A DNA stretch of 64,000 nucleotides from Kitasatospora viridis (GCF_007829815.1 NZ_VIWT01000001.1:5175001-5239000), one strand, 5' to 3'. Counted from the first letter of the stretch, positions 39,850 through 49,328 are shown. The notes: generated from the sequence alone by a model not told the origin. Numbers and translations: made by a program.

Positions 39850-42129
39850 TCAGACCGGCGGCAGGGCGACGACCTTGGTGTCCTGGACGGCGACCAGCGT
39901 CCGGCCGTCGGTGGCGAACGCCCAGGCGAGGTCGATCGTGGCGTCCGCCTGGTAGATCCAGAGGATCTTCCTGGCCTTGGTGTCGATCGCGTAGAAGCCC
40001 TTCGTGTTGGTGGAGACGAAGAGGGTGCCCTGGACCAGGACCGGCGTGCAGTCCATCGACACCTCGTTCGGCAGCGGCAGCCGCCACAGCTCCGTGCCGT
40101 CGGCGGCCCGGTAGGCGATCACCGTGGGGCCGGCCGTCGGGGTGGCGCCGTACTGCGGCATCGTGGTGCCGCCGAGCACCGTGTAGACCACCCCGTCGGC
40201 GACCGCCGGCGCGCTGTACCAGAGGTCCTTGCTGCCCTGCGGCGCGCTCTTCGCCCAGGCCTGGTGCTGGGTCGCCAGGGTCACCGCCTGGAGGCCGGAG
40301 CCGCTCGACGAGCAGTAGAGCCGGTCGCCGTCGAGGCCCGGCTGGTAGACGCCCTGCGAGTCGGTGTCGACGAACCAGAGCTGCGCACCGGTGCCGGTGC
40401 TGCGGGCGACCAGGTTCTTCTTGGTGTCCGTGTAGAGCAGCAGGTCCTTGGTGAGCACCGCCTGCACGTCGGTGTCGGCGTCGGGACTGCGGTGCTGGCT
40501 CCACAGCAGCGAGCCGTCCTGGCGGGAGACGGCGAAGACGCCCGGGACCGGCGTGACGTCCGGCCGGATGTCGCCGGCGGAGTCCAGCGCGGAGAAGTGG
40601 CACAGGCCGTAGACCGCCCGGTCGTCGCCCGCCAGGATCTGGTCCGGGCCGAGCTGCTCGGTGGCGCCCGCCTTCGGCGTCGCGTCGAACTTCCAGAGCA
40701 CGTTGCCGCTGGCGGGGTCGACCTCGACCAGGTCGGTCCCGTTGTAGACCACGCCTGAGGCGGTCGCGGCCAGGCCCAGCGTGCCCTGGTCCGGCTTGGA
40801 CCAGCGCACGGTGCCGTCCGTCATCGCGAGCGCGTACACGCCGCCCGGGCCGTAGAAGTAGACGGCGTCCCCCTGGCACAGCGGCGTCAGCGAGGCCATC
40901 GCCCCGGGGATGTCGTGCGTCCACAGCGGGAACGGCGGCGAGCCGGGGGCGTGCGTGCGGGCGGGGCTCGGCGCGCCGGAGGACCGGGCGGGCAGCGGGG
41001 CCGGACCCGGGTGCGGCGTGCCGCCGCGGGAGAGGGCCCAGACGGTGCCGCCCAGGGCGGCCACCAGCGCGGCGCCGCCACCGGCCAGCAGCATCCGGCG
41101 CGAGGTCGCGGGCGCGGTCGGCGCGGCGGCGGCGGGGGCCGGGACGGTGCGGGCGGCGGCGAGCCGGACGGTGCCTTCGCCGTGCCCGTTCACTTCGGTG
41201 GGCGGGTGTCCGGCGGCGGCGCTGCCCCGGGCCGGGGTCTCCATGTCCAGCACGGTGGCGGCGTGCGTGGCGATGTCCGAGGCGACCGCCGCGGGCAGCC
41301 AGCCGGAGCGCAACGGCCCACGGCCGCCCAGCAGTTCGGCGAGCTCGGCGGTGGTCGGCCGGTCCACCGGGTCCTTGGCCAGGCAGGCGGCGAGCGTGGG
41401 CAGCAGCTCCTCGGGCACGCCGTCCAGCGCCGGCTGGTCGTGGATGACGCGGTAGAGCAGCGCGGCCGCCGAATCGGTGTCCTGGCTGAACGGGCCCGCA
41501 CCCGTGGCGGCGAAGACCAGCACCGAGCCCAGCGAGAAGACGTCCCCGGCCGGCCCCGTCACCGCGCCGCTCGCCTGCTCCGGGCACATGAAGCCGGGCG
41601 AGCCGACGACGATCCCGGTGCCGGTCAGCCCGCCCCCTTCCAGCGCCCGGGCGATCCCGAAGTCGATCAGCCGCGGACCGTCGGCGGCCAGCAGCACGTT
41701 GGACGGCTTGAGGTCGCGGTGCACCAGCCCGGCCCGGTGGACGGCGGCCAGCGCCTCGGCGAGGCCCGCCCCCAGCGCCCGGACGGCGCCGACCGGCAGC
41801 GGGCCGTGCGCCTGCACCGCCTCGGTGAGCGAGGGGCCCAGTACGTAGGCGGTGGCCAGCCAGGGCACCGGCCCGTCCCGGTCGGCGTCCACCACCGGCG
41901 CGGTGTACACCCCGCTGACGGCCTGCGCGGCCGCCACCTCGCGCCGGAACCGCTCGCGGAACTCCTGATCCTCCGCCAGCTCCGGGCGCACCACCTTGAT
42001 CGCGACCGTCCGCCCGCCGGTCGAACGGGCCAGGTACACCCGGCCCATCCCACCGGCGCCGAGTCTGGCCAGCAGCCGGTAGGGCCCGACGGCCTCGGGA
42101 TCGGCGGACTCCAAAGGCTGGATCGGCAT
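39850..42129 (-). CDS. Membrane-linked Ser/Thr kinase with PQQ-type beta-propeller
   Basis: 759 residues from ATG 42129. The kinase domain (about 15-285) has the glycine loop GAGGMGRVYLA, VAIKVV with the ATP lysine, HRDLKPSNVLL and IDFGIA with the DFG. A Pro/Ala linker precedes one membrane helix at about residues 350-370 (SRRMLLAGGGAALVAALGG). The outer 380 residues form repeated PQQ/quinoprotein-like propeller strands, such as LYCSSSGSGLQAVTLATQHQ and GFYAIDTKARKILWIYQAD. This Hanks-kinase plus propeller design suggests that an extracellular ligand controls phosphorylation inside. No obvious substrate gene is adjacent. Confidence 0.85.
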   Translation of the reverse strand: MPIQPLESADPEAVGPYRLLARLGAGGMGRVYLARSTGGRTVAIKVVRPELAEDQEFRERFRREVAAAQAVSGVYTAPVVDADRDGPVPWLATAYVLGPSLTEAVQAHGPLPVGAVRALGAGLAEALAAVHRAGLVHRDLKPSNVLLAADGPRLIDFGIARALEGGGLTGTGIVVGSPGFMCPEQASGAVTGPAGDVFSLGSVLVFAATGAGPFSQDTDSAAALLYRVIHDQPALDGVPEELLPTLAACLAKDPVDRPTTAELAELLGGRGPLRSGWLPAAVASDIATHAATVLDMETPARGSAAAGHPPTEVNGHGEGTVRLAAARTVPAPAAAAPTAPATSRRMLLAGGGAALVAALGGTVWALSRGGTPHPGPAPLPARSSGAPSPARTHAPGSPPFPLWTHDIPGAMASLTPLCQGDAVYFYGPGGVYALAMTDGTVRWSKPDQGTLGLAATASGVVYNGTDLVEVDPASGNVLWKFDATPKAGATEQLGPDQILAGDDRAVYGLCHFSALDSAGDIRPDVTPVPGVFAVSRQDGSLLWSQHRSPDADTDVQAVLTKDLLLYTDTKKNLVARSTGTGAQLWFVDTDSQGVYQPGLDGDRLYCSSSGSGLQAVTLATQHQAWAKSAPQGSKDLWYSAPAVADGVVYTVLGGTTMPQYGATPTAGPTVIAYRAADGTELWRLPLPNEVSMDCTPVLVQGTLFVSTNTKGFYAIDTKARKILWIYQADATIDLAWAFATDGRTLVAVQDTKVVALPPV

Positions 42130-42349
42130 GTTCCTGCTCCCCGTTGACGCGACGCCGGTCTCCACGCCGTCGGTCGACGGGCACGGGGGCGCCTGCTGAC
42201 CGGAGATCGTACGGCGTGCGCCAACAGGCCCTCCAGGGGGTGGCCGGGCCGGCCTCGCACCGGTGCGACGGCCGGTCGTGCCGCTGCGTACTCACCCGTT
42301 GGACGGTAGTCCGCTGCGCGCCGCCCGGGCGCGACCTAGGTTCGGGGCC

Positions 42350-43051
42350 ATGACTGGAAACGCGATACCCGGGCGGCTGGTCAGGGGTTCCCTCCTGGTC
42401 CTCGCCGGGACGGTGCTGGCACTCGTCCCCGCAGGAGCGGCCGTTGCCGCCTCGGCCGTCCCCATCCCGGAGTACCAGCAGCAGATGAACGACGACTGCG
42501 AGGCGAGCGCGCTGCGCATGGTCCTGGCCGGCTATGGCGTCGACGCCAGCGACCAGGACGTCCTCGCCCAGATCGGCGTCGACCGCGAGCACTACCAGTT
42601 CGGCTGGTCCGGCCCGCTCTCCGGCGACCCGTTCGCGGCCTTCGTCGGCGACCCGGACGGCTCGGAGAGCCAGGGAACCGGCTTCGGCGTCTACTACCCG
42701 CCGATCGCGGCGGCCGCCCAGGCCTACGGGCTGACGGTGGTGGACGCCGGGCAGGGCATCTCCCCGGACGAACTGAGCTCCTACCTCGACGCGGGCTCCG
42801 CGGCGGTCATCTGGACCGACTACCAGTGGCAGGCGCTCCCGGCCGACTACTACACCGCCTACGACGGCCAGTCCGTCCCCTACGCGGGACCGGGTGAGCA
42901 CGCCGTGGTGGTGACCGACTACTCGGACGGGGCCGTCAGCATCAACGACCCCTACGCCGGCCAGTACTCGCTCTCCGCCGACGACTTCGACGCCGGCTAC
43001 AGCACCTACGGGCAGATGGCCGTGGTGCTGAGCGGCCCTCAGGACGCCTGA
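42350..43051 (+). CDS. Secreted C39-like cysteine peptidase
   Basis: 233 residues from ATG 42350. TAGGTT ends seven bases upstream, compatible with a leaderless transcript. The signal peptide (GSLLVLAGTVLALVPAGAA) is cleaved near residue 34. The papain-like peptidase_C39_2 domain has the nucleophile C50 in NDDCEASALRMVLAGYG, H184 in GEHAVVVTDY and the third residue in INDPYAG. The family includes bacteriocin-leader peptidases and secreted peptidases; without an ABC part it acts on its own outside. The substrate is unknown. A strong terminator follows. Confidence 0.8.
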   Translation: MTGNAIPGRLVRGSLLVLAGTVLALVPAGAAVAASAVPIPEYQQQMNDDCEASALRMVLAGYGVDASDQDVLAQIGVDREHYQFGWSGPLSGDPFAAFVGDPDGSESQGTGFGVYYPPIAAAAQAYGLTVVDAGQGISPDELSSYLDAGSAAVIWTDYQWQALPADYYTAYDGQSVPYAGPGEHAVVVTDYSDGAVSINDPYAGQYSLSADDFDAGYSTYGQMAVVLSGPQDA

Positions 43052-43073
43052 CCCGACCGAAGCCTGATCCGAC

Positions 43074-43111
43074 CACGGTGACCCCGGCCCCGACGGGCCG
43101 GGGTCACCGTG
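43074..43111. terminator. Terminator after C39-like peptidase
   Basis: Perfect 17-bp stem, loop CGAC: left arm CACGGTGACCCCGGCCC (43074-43090), right arm 43095-43111. It ends the peptidase transcript before kdpB. Confidence 0.85.
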
Positions 43112-43254
43112 CTGTCAACGCTCCGTCAGGATCGGCGGTGCGGTGTCAGGATCTCGTCAGAGCGGGGCGGCCGGGGGAGCGGGGCGCGGTTGGCTGGACC
43201 GCCGGCCGGGTGGCCGGCCTCCCGTTCCGGCCCACGCCTGAGAAGGTCCGCCGC

Positions 43255-45381
43255 ATGCTGCCGCTCGCCCCAGAGGAAACCGTCACGCCGGATCCACCGG
43301 CACCGCCGCCGACCGGCCAGCGCCACCGGGCGGCCCGCGGCGCCCTCTTGGACCCGGGGCAACTGCTGGCGGCCGTTCCGGAGGCGCTGCGCAAGCTGCA
43401 CCCGCGGGTGATGGTGCGCAATCCGGTGATGTTCGTGGTCGAGGTCGGCTCGACGCTCACCACCGTCTCGGCCCTGGTGCAGCCGAGCGTCTTCGCCTGG
43501 CTGATCAGCGGCTGGCTCTGGCTCACGGTCGTGTTCGCGAACCTCGCCGAGGCGGTGGCCGAGCGGCGGGGCAAGGCGCAGGCGGAGTCGCTGCGCAAGG
43601 CCCGGACGGGCACCACGGCGAGGCGCCTGCGCCGGTGGCGGATCGGCCTGGAGCGCTTCGAGGAGGAGCGGGTGCCGGCCGAGCACCTGCAGCTGTACGA
43701 CTTCGTGGTGGTGGAGGCCGGTGAGACGGTCCCGGGTGACGGCGACGTGGTCGAGGGGATCGCCGCGGTCGACGAGTCGGCGATCACCGGGGAGTCGGCG
43801 CCGGTGGTCCGCGAGGCCGGCGGCGACCGGTGCGCGGTGACCGGCGGGACCAGGGTGCTGTCCGACCGGATCGTGGTGCGGATCACCTCCAAGCCCGGGC
43901 TCACCTTCCTCGACCGGATGATCGCGCTGGTCGAGGGCGCGGAGCGGAAGAAGACGCCCAACGAGATCGCGCTGAACATCCTGCTCGCCTCGCTCACCAT
44001 CGTCTTCATCCTCAGCGTGGTGACGCTCCAGCCGTTCGCCATCTACGCGGGCGCCGAGCAGACCACACCCGTGCTGGTCGCGCTGCTGGTGGCGCTGAGC
44101 CCGACCACGATCGGTGCGCTGCTCTCGGCGATCGGCATCGCCGGCATGGACCGCCTGGTGCAGCGCAACGTGGTGGCCATGTCGGGCCGGGCGGTGGAGG
44201 CGGCCGGTGACGTCGACACGCTGCTGCTGGACAAGACCGGCACGATCACCTTCGGCAACCGGCAGGCCGTCCGGTTCCTGCCCGCACCCGGCGCGGGCGA
44301 GCTCGAACTCGTCGAGGCCGCACAGCTGTCGAGCCTGGCGGACGAGACGCCCGAGGGCCGCTCCATCGTGCTGCTCGCCGAACGGTACGGGCTGCGCGAA
44401 CGGCCGCCGGGCGAGCTCGGGGCGCTGGAGTTCGTCCCGTTCAGCGCGCAGACCCGGATGAGCGGGGTCGACCTGGAGCAGCCCGGCGCCTGGCGGATCG
44501 AGCTGCGCAAGGGCGCCGCGTCGGCGATCTCGGTCTGGGTGTACGAGCGCGGCGGCCTGGTGGCGGGCGAGGTGCTGGAGGCGGCCGACGTCATCGCGGC
44601 GAACGGCGGCACGCCGCTGCTGGTGGCCGTCCACGACGAGTACGGTGCCCGGGTGCTCGGGATCGTCCAGCTGAAGGACGTGGTCAAGGACGGCATCCGG
44701 GAGCGCTTCGCCGAGCTGCGCCGGATGGGCATCCGCACGGTGATGGTCACCGGGGACAACCCGCGCACCGCACAGGCGATCGCCCGGGAGGCCGGGGTGG
44801 ACGACTTCCTCGCGGAGGCCACCCCGGAGGACAAGCTCGCGCTGATCCGGCGCGAGCAGGAGGGCGGCAAGCTGGTGGCGATGACCGGGGACGGCACCAA
44901 CGACGCGCCGGCCCTGGCCCAGGCCGACGTGGGCGTGGCGATGAACACCGGCACCTCGGCCGCCAAGGAGGCCGGGAACATGGTGGACCTGGACTCCAAC
45001 CCCACCAAGCTGATCGAGATCGTCCAGATCGGCAAGCAACTGCTGATCACCCGCGGGGCGTTGACCACCTTCTCGATCGCCAACGACGTCGCCAAGTACT
45101 TCGCGATCATCCCCGCCATGTTCGGGCGCGCCTACCCGGGCCTGCGCGACTTCAACGTCATGGCGCTGCACAGCCCGACCTCCGCGATCACCTCGGCGAT
45201 CATCTTCAACGCGCTGATCATCGTCGGGCTGATCCCGCTGGCCCTGCGCGGGGTCCGCTACCGGCCGTCCTCGGCGGCCGACCTGCTGGCGCGCAACCTG
45301 TGGGTCTTCGGGCTCGGCGGGCTCGTCCTGCCGTTCGTCGGCATCAAGCTGATCGACCTGGTGGTGCGGTTCCTGGTCTGA
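43255..45381 (+). CDS. kdpB: Orphan KdpB, catalytic subunit of K+-transporting ATPase
   Basis: 708 residues from ATG 43255, with GAGAAGG eight bases upstream. KdpB identity is unmistakable: TGES in AITGESAPVV, PTTIGALLSAIGIAGMDR, the phosphorylated aspartate in LLDKTGTITFGNRQA, TGDNPRTAQAIAREAG, MTGDGTNDAPALAQADVG and the helix-5 Asp/Lys pair in SIANDVAKYFAIIPAMF. KdpB hydrolyses ATP for the KdpFABC pump, but kdpA and kdpC are absent: upstream is a peptidase after a terminator, downstream an unrelated siderophore gene. An N-terminal extension of about 25 residues rich in Pro is extra compared with the usual 680. The gene may work with a KdpA/C elsewhere or with another partner. Confidence 0.9.
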   Translation: MLPLAPEETVTPDPPAPPPTGQRHRAARGALLDPGQLLAAVPEALRKLHPRVMVRNPVMFVVEVGSTLTTVSALVQPSVFAWLISGWLWLTVVFANLAEAVAERRGKAQAESLRKARTGTTARRLRRWRIGLERFEEERVPAEHLQLYDFVVVEAGETVPGDGDVVEGIAAVDESAITGESAPVVREAGGDRCAVTGGTRVLSDRIVVRITSKPGLTFLDRMIALVEGAERKKTPNEIALNILLASLTIVFILSVVTLQPFAIYAGAEQTTPVLVALLVALSPTTIGALLSAIGIAGMDRLVQRNVVAMSGRAVEAAGDVDTLLLDKTGTITFGNRQAVRFLPAPGAGELELVEAAQLSSLADETPEGRSIVLLAERYGLRERPPGELGALEFVPFSAQTRMSGVDLEQPGAWRIELRKGAASAISVWVYERGGLVAGEVLEAADVIAANGGTPLLVAVHDEYGARVLGIVQLKDVVKDGIRERFAELRRMGIRTVMVTGDNPRTAQAIAREAGVDDFLAEATPEDKLALIRREQEGGKLVAMTGDGTNDAPALAQADVGVAMNTGTSAAKEAGNMVDLDSNPTKLIEIVQIGKQLLITRGALTTFSIANDVAKYFAIIPAMFGRAYPGLRDFNVMALHSPTSAITSAIIFNALIIVGLIPLALRGVRYRPSSAADLLARNLWVFGLGGLVLPFVGIKLIDLVVRFLV

Positions 45382-45417
45382 CGGCGGCCGTGGTCCGGCT
45401 CCGCCGGCCCGAGCTGC

Positions 45418-45437
45418 TAACTTAGGTAACCCTAACC
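45418..45437. promoter_or_regulatory. Iron box (DmdR/IdeR operator)
   Basis: TAACTTAGGTAACCCTAACC contains the inverted repeat TTAGG-TAAC-CCTAA, close to the DmdR1/IdeR consensus. It lies 41 bases before the siderophore-reductase ATG, so iron-dependent repression is expected. Confidence 0.75.
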
Positions 45438-45477
45438 AGGTGGCCGATCCACCTGACGACACGACCGGGGGGACCTC

Positions 45478-46320
45478 ATGACCGATCAGCCGACCCGCAG
45501 GACGCCGCGCGCCCGCGAGGCGCAGGTGCTGCGCACCGAACGGATCACGCCGCACATGGTGCGCTTGGTCCTCGGCGGTGCGGGGCTCGCGGACTTCGAC
45601 GCCGCGGAGTTCACCGACCACTACGTCAAGGTGCTCTTCGCCCCCGCGGGAGTCGCCTACCCGGAGCCGTTCGACCTGGCGCGGATCCGCGAGGAGCACC
45701 CGCGCGAGCAGTGGCCGGTCACCCGCACCTACACCGTGCGCGCCTGGGACCCGGCGCTGCGCGAGCTGACCGTCGACTTCGTGGTGCACGGCGACGAGGG
45801 CCTGGCCGGCCCTTGGGCGGCCCGGGCCGAACCCGGCGAGACGGTGCGCTTCCTGGGCCCCGGCGGCGGCTACGCCCCGGACCAGGACGCCGACTGGCAC
45901 CTGCTGGCCGGCGACGAGAGCGCGCTGCCCGCGATCGCGGCGGCCCTGGAGCGGATGCCGGCGGGCGCCCTGGTGCACGCCTTCGTCGAGGTCGCCGACG
46001 CCGCGGAGGAGCAGAAGATCGACTCGCCCGCCGCCGTCCGGCTCACCTGGCTGCACCGCGGCGACCGCCCGGTGGGCGAGCCGCTCGTCGAGGCCGTCCG
46101 CGCACTGGAGTTCCCCGCCGGCACGGTGTCGGCCTTCGTCCACGGCGAGGCCGGCTTCGTCAAGGAACTGCGCCGCCAGCTCCGCCTGGACCACGGCGTC
46201 CCGCGCGAGCGGCTGTCCGTCTCGGGCTACTGGCGGCTCGGCCAGAGCGACGAGGCCTGGCGGGCGGCCAAGCGCGACTGGAACGCCCAGGTGGAGGCCG
46301 AGCAGGAGCAGGACGCCTGA
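45478..46320 (+). CDS. Siderophore-interacting protein (ferric-siderophore reductase, FAD-dependent)
   Basis: 280 residues from ATG 45478, after GGGGGG. The N-terminal FAD-binding barrel contains VTRTYTVRAWDPALRELTVDF with the R-x-Y-T FAD motif (near 80-95) and HGDEGLAGPWAARAEPGE. The C-terminal SIP domain has LLAGDESALPAIAAALERMPAG and VHGEAGFVKELRRQL. This is the ViuB/SIP family, which reduces imported ferric siderophores to release Fe(II). An iron box directly upstream supports induction during iron starvation. Length is normal (about 270-290). The KdpB gene upstream is unlikely to be in the same regulon. Confidence 0.9.
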   Translation: MTDQPTRRTPRAREAQVLRTERITPHMVRLVLGGAGLADFDAAEFTDHYVKVLFAPAGVAYPEPFDLARIREEHPREQWPVTRTYTVRAWDPALRELTVDFVVHGDEGLAGPWAARAEPGETVRFLGPGGGYAPDQDADWHLLAGDESALPAIAAALERMPAGALVHAFVEVADAAEEQKIDSPAAVRLTWLHRGDRPVGEPLVEAVRALEFPAGTVSAFVHGEAGFVKELRRQLRLDHGVPRERLSVSGYWRLGQSDEAWRAAKRDWNAQVEAEQEQDA

Positions 46321-46351
46321 ACCAGGACGGCGCCCCGGCCCCGGCCCCGGG

Positions 46352-47518
46352 TCAGCGCAGGGTCAGGGTGCGCCACGGGCTGCTCGGCGACCGCACCAGG
46401 GCGGTGTGGGCGTCGAGCGCCTCCTGGTAGACCTTCTCCGGCGCGTTCCGACCCATCGTCAGCACCCGGCCGAGGACGTAGGCGGCGGACAGGCCGAACC
46501 AGTTGGGGTAGGTCTGCGCGCACGCGCCGCCGGCCTGCCGGATGATCCGCTCCGCGCCCTCGCGGTCGCAGAACCCGCTCGCCTGGCCCCAGAAGCCCAT
46601 GTTCACCGCGCGGCCGAGGTTCCAGGCGGCCTGGGTGTGGATGACGCCGTCGTGCGGCAGCAGGCCGTCGCGGCGCAGCCAGCCCTCGCAGCGCCCCACC
46701 AGGCCGGCCACGTCGAGCAGTTCGTCGCGGGCCCGGTCCGGGCTGCCCTGCTGCCGGCACCAGGCGAGCACGGCCTGGGTCAGCGCGGTCGGATCGGCGG
46801 AGGGCGCCGACTGGCCCGCGTAGTGCAGCCGCAGCGCCAGCACCCGGTCGACCGAGGTGAGCCGGTCGGCGTCGAGCAGGCTGTCGACCTGGGCGTGCCA
46901 CTGCTCGGCGGTCTCGATGCTCCACCACTTGCGCAGCATCTCGCGCGTCTGCTCGTAGTCCAGCCGGTCGGCGCCCATCGTGTTCCACGGCCGGGCGCCC
47001 ATCACGGCCAGCTGCGCGCCGCAGGCCAGCGCGCGGGCCAGGTCGCCGTCCAGCGGCTCGGACCGCATGGTGCGGACCGTGCCGAGCAGGTCCTGCCAGG
47101 TGCCGACGGTGTCCGGGTTGCGCTTCAGCCAGGCCATGACCTCGCCGACCTTCAGCCGCGTCTCGATCCGGCTGCCGCGGTTGACGACCAGGGTCCAGTC
47201 CGGGCTGGTCCTGCCCACCCACGGGACGAGGACGGGCCACATCATCTGGTCGTAGAAGACCCCGTCAGGACGCTGCGCGGGCAACAGCCCCCGGGTGTAC
47301 ACGTCGAGCGTGATGCGGGTCCACCGCTTGCCCTTCACCAGGGACGTACCGCGCACCTGCTGGCCGGCCAGGCGCGCGTCGGCGTGGTCGAGCCGGGACG
47401 GGACGAACACGTCGGCGGCGGCGAGCACGGTGAGGAACGACCCGAGGTCGTCGTTGCGCTTCGCCTCGAAGAGGCGCTGCTCCTCGTCGGTCGGCGCGAT
47501 CCAGCCGTTGGCGTCCAA
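46352..47518 (-). CDS. DUF1266 domain protein
   Basis: 388 residues from a TTG at 47518. An N-terminal SseB-like segment (about 1-130; FLTVLAAADVFVPSRLDHA, LDVYTRGLLP) precedes a helical DUF1266 domain: WSIETAEQWHAQVDSLL, then CEGWLRRDGLLP, WNLGRAVNMGFWGQASGFCD and AYVLGRVLTMGR. DUF1266 occurs in YbeU/YbeR-type proteins with no known function; it often appears near secretion or toxin systems. TTG and short ribosome spacing make the start less sure. It converges on the siderophore reductase gene. Confidence 0.75.
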   Translation of the reverse strand: MDANGWIAPTDEEQRLFEAKRNDDLGSFLTVLAAADVFVPSRLDHADARLAGQQVRGTSLVKGKRWTRITLDVYTRGLLPAQRPDGVFYDQMMWPVLVPWVGRTSPDWTLVVNRGSRIETRLKVGEVMAWLKRNPDTVGTWQDLLGTVRTMRSEPLDGDLARALACGAQLAVMGARPWNTMGADRLDYEQTREMLRKWWSIETAEQWHAQVDSLLDADRLTSVDRVLALRLHYAGQSAPSADPTALTQAVLAWCRQQGSPDRARDELLDVAGLVGRCEGWLRRDGLLPHDGVIHTQAAWNLGRAVNMGFWGQASGFCDREGAERIIRQAGGACAQTYPNWFGLSAAYVLGRVLTMGRNAPEKVYQEALDAHTALVRSPSSPWRTLTLR

Positions 47519-47699
47519 GACTCCCCCTGAGTGTGCGGACTCAGGCGGTCGAGCCGGTCCAGCCAGGTGGCCGAGGCTAGCGCGTGCGTGCGACCCGGTG
47601 CAACGCGGAGATCTGCACCGGGCGCTGACGTCACGTCAGCCCAACTGTCATGGCCGCGCCGGGCAGGACGGTGCCGCACCCGCCGTCGGCGGCTTCTCC

Positions 47700-47705
47700 T
47701 ACTAT
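47700..47705 (+). promoter_or_regulatory. -10 element of probable leaderless kinase transcript
   Basis: TACTAT ends seven bases before ATG 47713 (GACCGCC between), the geometry of a leaderless streptomycete transcript. The same TANNAT-GACC arrangement is found before the polyketide synthase and arsR genes. Confidence 0.45.
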
Positions 47706-47712
47706 GACCGCC

Positions 47713-49275
47713 ATGAACACTGGGGGGCCGCAGGTACGGCTCATAGACGGCCGGTTCGAACTGCTCAGACGCCTCGGCGGCGGCGGCATGGGACTGGTCT
47801 GGCTCGCCCGGGACACCGCCCTGGAGCGCGAGGTCGCCATCAAGGAGGTCCGCCCGCTCGACCCCGCGGCGGCCGCGGCGGATCCGCAGGCCGCACGCGA
47901 GACGCGCGAGCGCGTGCTGCGCGAAGCCCGTGCGCTGGCCCGGCTGCAGCACCCGAACGTCGTGACGGTCTATCACATCGTCGACACCGCCGAGCATCCC
48001 CATCCCTGGATCGTCATGGAGCTGGTCACCGGCGGCAGCCTCCACGACCGCCTGACGCAGGGTCCGCTCACCGTGCCCGAGGCGGCCCGGATCGGGCGCG
48101 GGGTGCTCAGCGCCCTGCGCGCGGCCCACGGCGCCGGCATCCAGCACCGTGACGTGAAGCCCGGCAACGTCCTGCTGCGCACCGACGGCACCCCGGTGCT
48201 GACCGACTTCGGTATCGCCGCGATGCACGGCGCGACCGCCCTGACCGCGACCGGCGCGCTCATCGGTTCGCCCGAGTACATCGCCCCCGAGCGCGTCCGC
48301 GGCGAGGAGGGCAACGCCTCCTCCGACCTGTGGTCGCTCGGCATGATGCTGTACGTCGCGATCGAGGGCCACCACCCGCTGCGCCGCGGCACCGCGCTGG
48401 CCACCCTCGCCGCCGTGCTCGACGAGCAGCTGCCGCCCCCGCAGCACGCCGGCCCGCTCGGCCCGCTGCTGTCCGCCCTGCTCGCCAAGGACCCGGCGCA
48501 GCGCCCGGACGCCGAACAGCTGGAGCGCGCGCTGGCCGCCGCCGAACTGCCGGGCGCCGCCTACGTTCCGACCGTCCAGAGCATGCCGCTGCCCCCGCCC
48601 GCACCGGGCGCCACGGGTCCGGCCGACCCGCCGCGTTCGCGCGCCTTCACCGAGCCCGCCCTGCGGCGGCGGCGGACCCTGATGGGCGTCGTCTACCTCT
48701 GTGCGCTCTTCACCGTCGGCTCGGTGCTCTGGCTCCAGCACCGGGCCGCCAGCACCGCCGACAGCGGCACCGCGGCCCCGCCCGCGGTCTCGATCACGCC
48801 CGGAGGCGACTCCGCGACCCCCGACCAGCCCGGTTCCGGCGCGGCGGCGGACCTGCTCACACCCGCCGGCATCCGCGCGGTGATCAAGGGGATGGCCCTG
48901 TCCGGCAAGGTCATCGACCTGACCGTCTACCCCGACCACGCGAGCGCCCAGGTGCCCACCGCCGCCGACCCGACGGTCTACGACCAGAGCATGTACAGCA
49001 ACGGCGCGGCCATCAGCACGGCCGGCGGCCCCGTGGCGCCCAACGCCGTGCCGGTGGACCTCCAGGACTACGACTGGGACGCCCTGCCGGCCCTGCTGCA
49101 GAAGGCCCAGGCCACCCTGAACGTGCCGAACCCGACCACGCGCTACGTCACCATCACCTACGACGTGTTCGACCACTCCCCGGCCATCCGCGTCTACCTC
49201 GCCGACGACCACGACGGCGGCTACCTCGCCGCCGACCCCAAGGGCAAGGTCCTGGAGACCGTCCCGCGCACCTGA
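47713..49275 (+). CDS. Transmembrane Ser/Thr protein kinase
   Basis: 520 residues from ATG 47713; an in-frame ATG at 47704 would add three. The Hanks-type kinase domain (about 10-280) has GGGGMGLVWLARD, AIKEV with the ATP lysine, HRDVKPGNVLL, TDFGIA and APERVRGEEG. A Pro-rich linker leads to one membrane helix at about 320-340 (LMGVVYLCALFTVGSVLWL). The outer ~165 residues contain PAGIRAVIKGMALSGKVID and a beta-rich region resembling part of a sensor; there are no PASTA repeats. It probably senses an external signal. A perfect terminator follows. It is divergent from the DUF1266 gene. Confidence 0.85.
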   Translation: MNTGGPQVRLIDGRFELLRRLGGGGMGLVWLARDTALEREVAIKEVRPLDPAAAAADPQAARETRERVLREARALARLQHPNVVTVYHIVDTAEHPHPWIVMELVTGGSLHDRLTQGPLTVPEAARIGRGVLSALRAAHGAGIQHRDVKPGNVLLRTDGTPVLTDFGIAAMHGATALTATGALIGSPEYIAPERVRGEEGNASSDLWSLGMMLYVAIEGHHPLRRGTALATLAAVLDEQLPPPQHAGPLGPLLSALLAKDPAQRPDAEQLERALAAAELPGAAYVPTVQSMPLPPPAPGATGPADPPRSRAFTEPALRRRRTLMGVVYLCALFTVGSVLWLQHRAASTADSGTAAPPAVSITPGGDSATPDQPGSGAAADLLTPAGIRAVIKGMALSGKVIDLTVYPDHASAQVPTAADPTVYDQSMYSNGAAISTAGGPVAPNAVPVDLQDYDWDALPALLQKAQATLNVPNPTTRYVTITYDVFDHSPAIRVYLADDHDGGYLAADPKGKVLETVPRT

Positions 49276-49282
49276 GGTCCGA

Positions 49283-49316
49283 AGATGCCCTGATCAGTCG
49301 GCTGATCAGGGCATCT
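49283..49316. terminator. Bidirectional terminator
   Basis: Perfect 15-bp stem AGATGCCCTGATCAG (49283-49297), loop TCGG, right arm 49302-49316. It separates the convergent kinase and small winged-helix genes and marks the left edge of the defence region. Confidence 0.85.
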
Positions 49317-49328
49317 CGCGCCGCAGGC

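Noticed and set aside
43255..45381. Heavy-metal ATPase
   Set aside because: PTTIGALLSAIGIAGMDR and DKTGTITFGNRQA are KdpB-specific, and no CPx/SPC metal motif is present.
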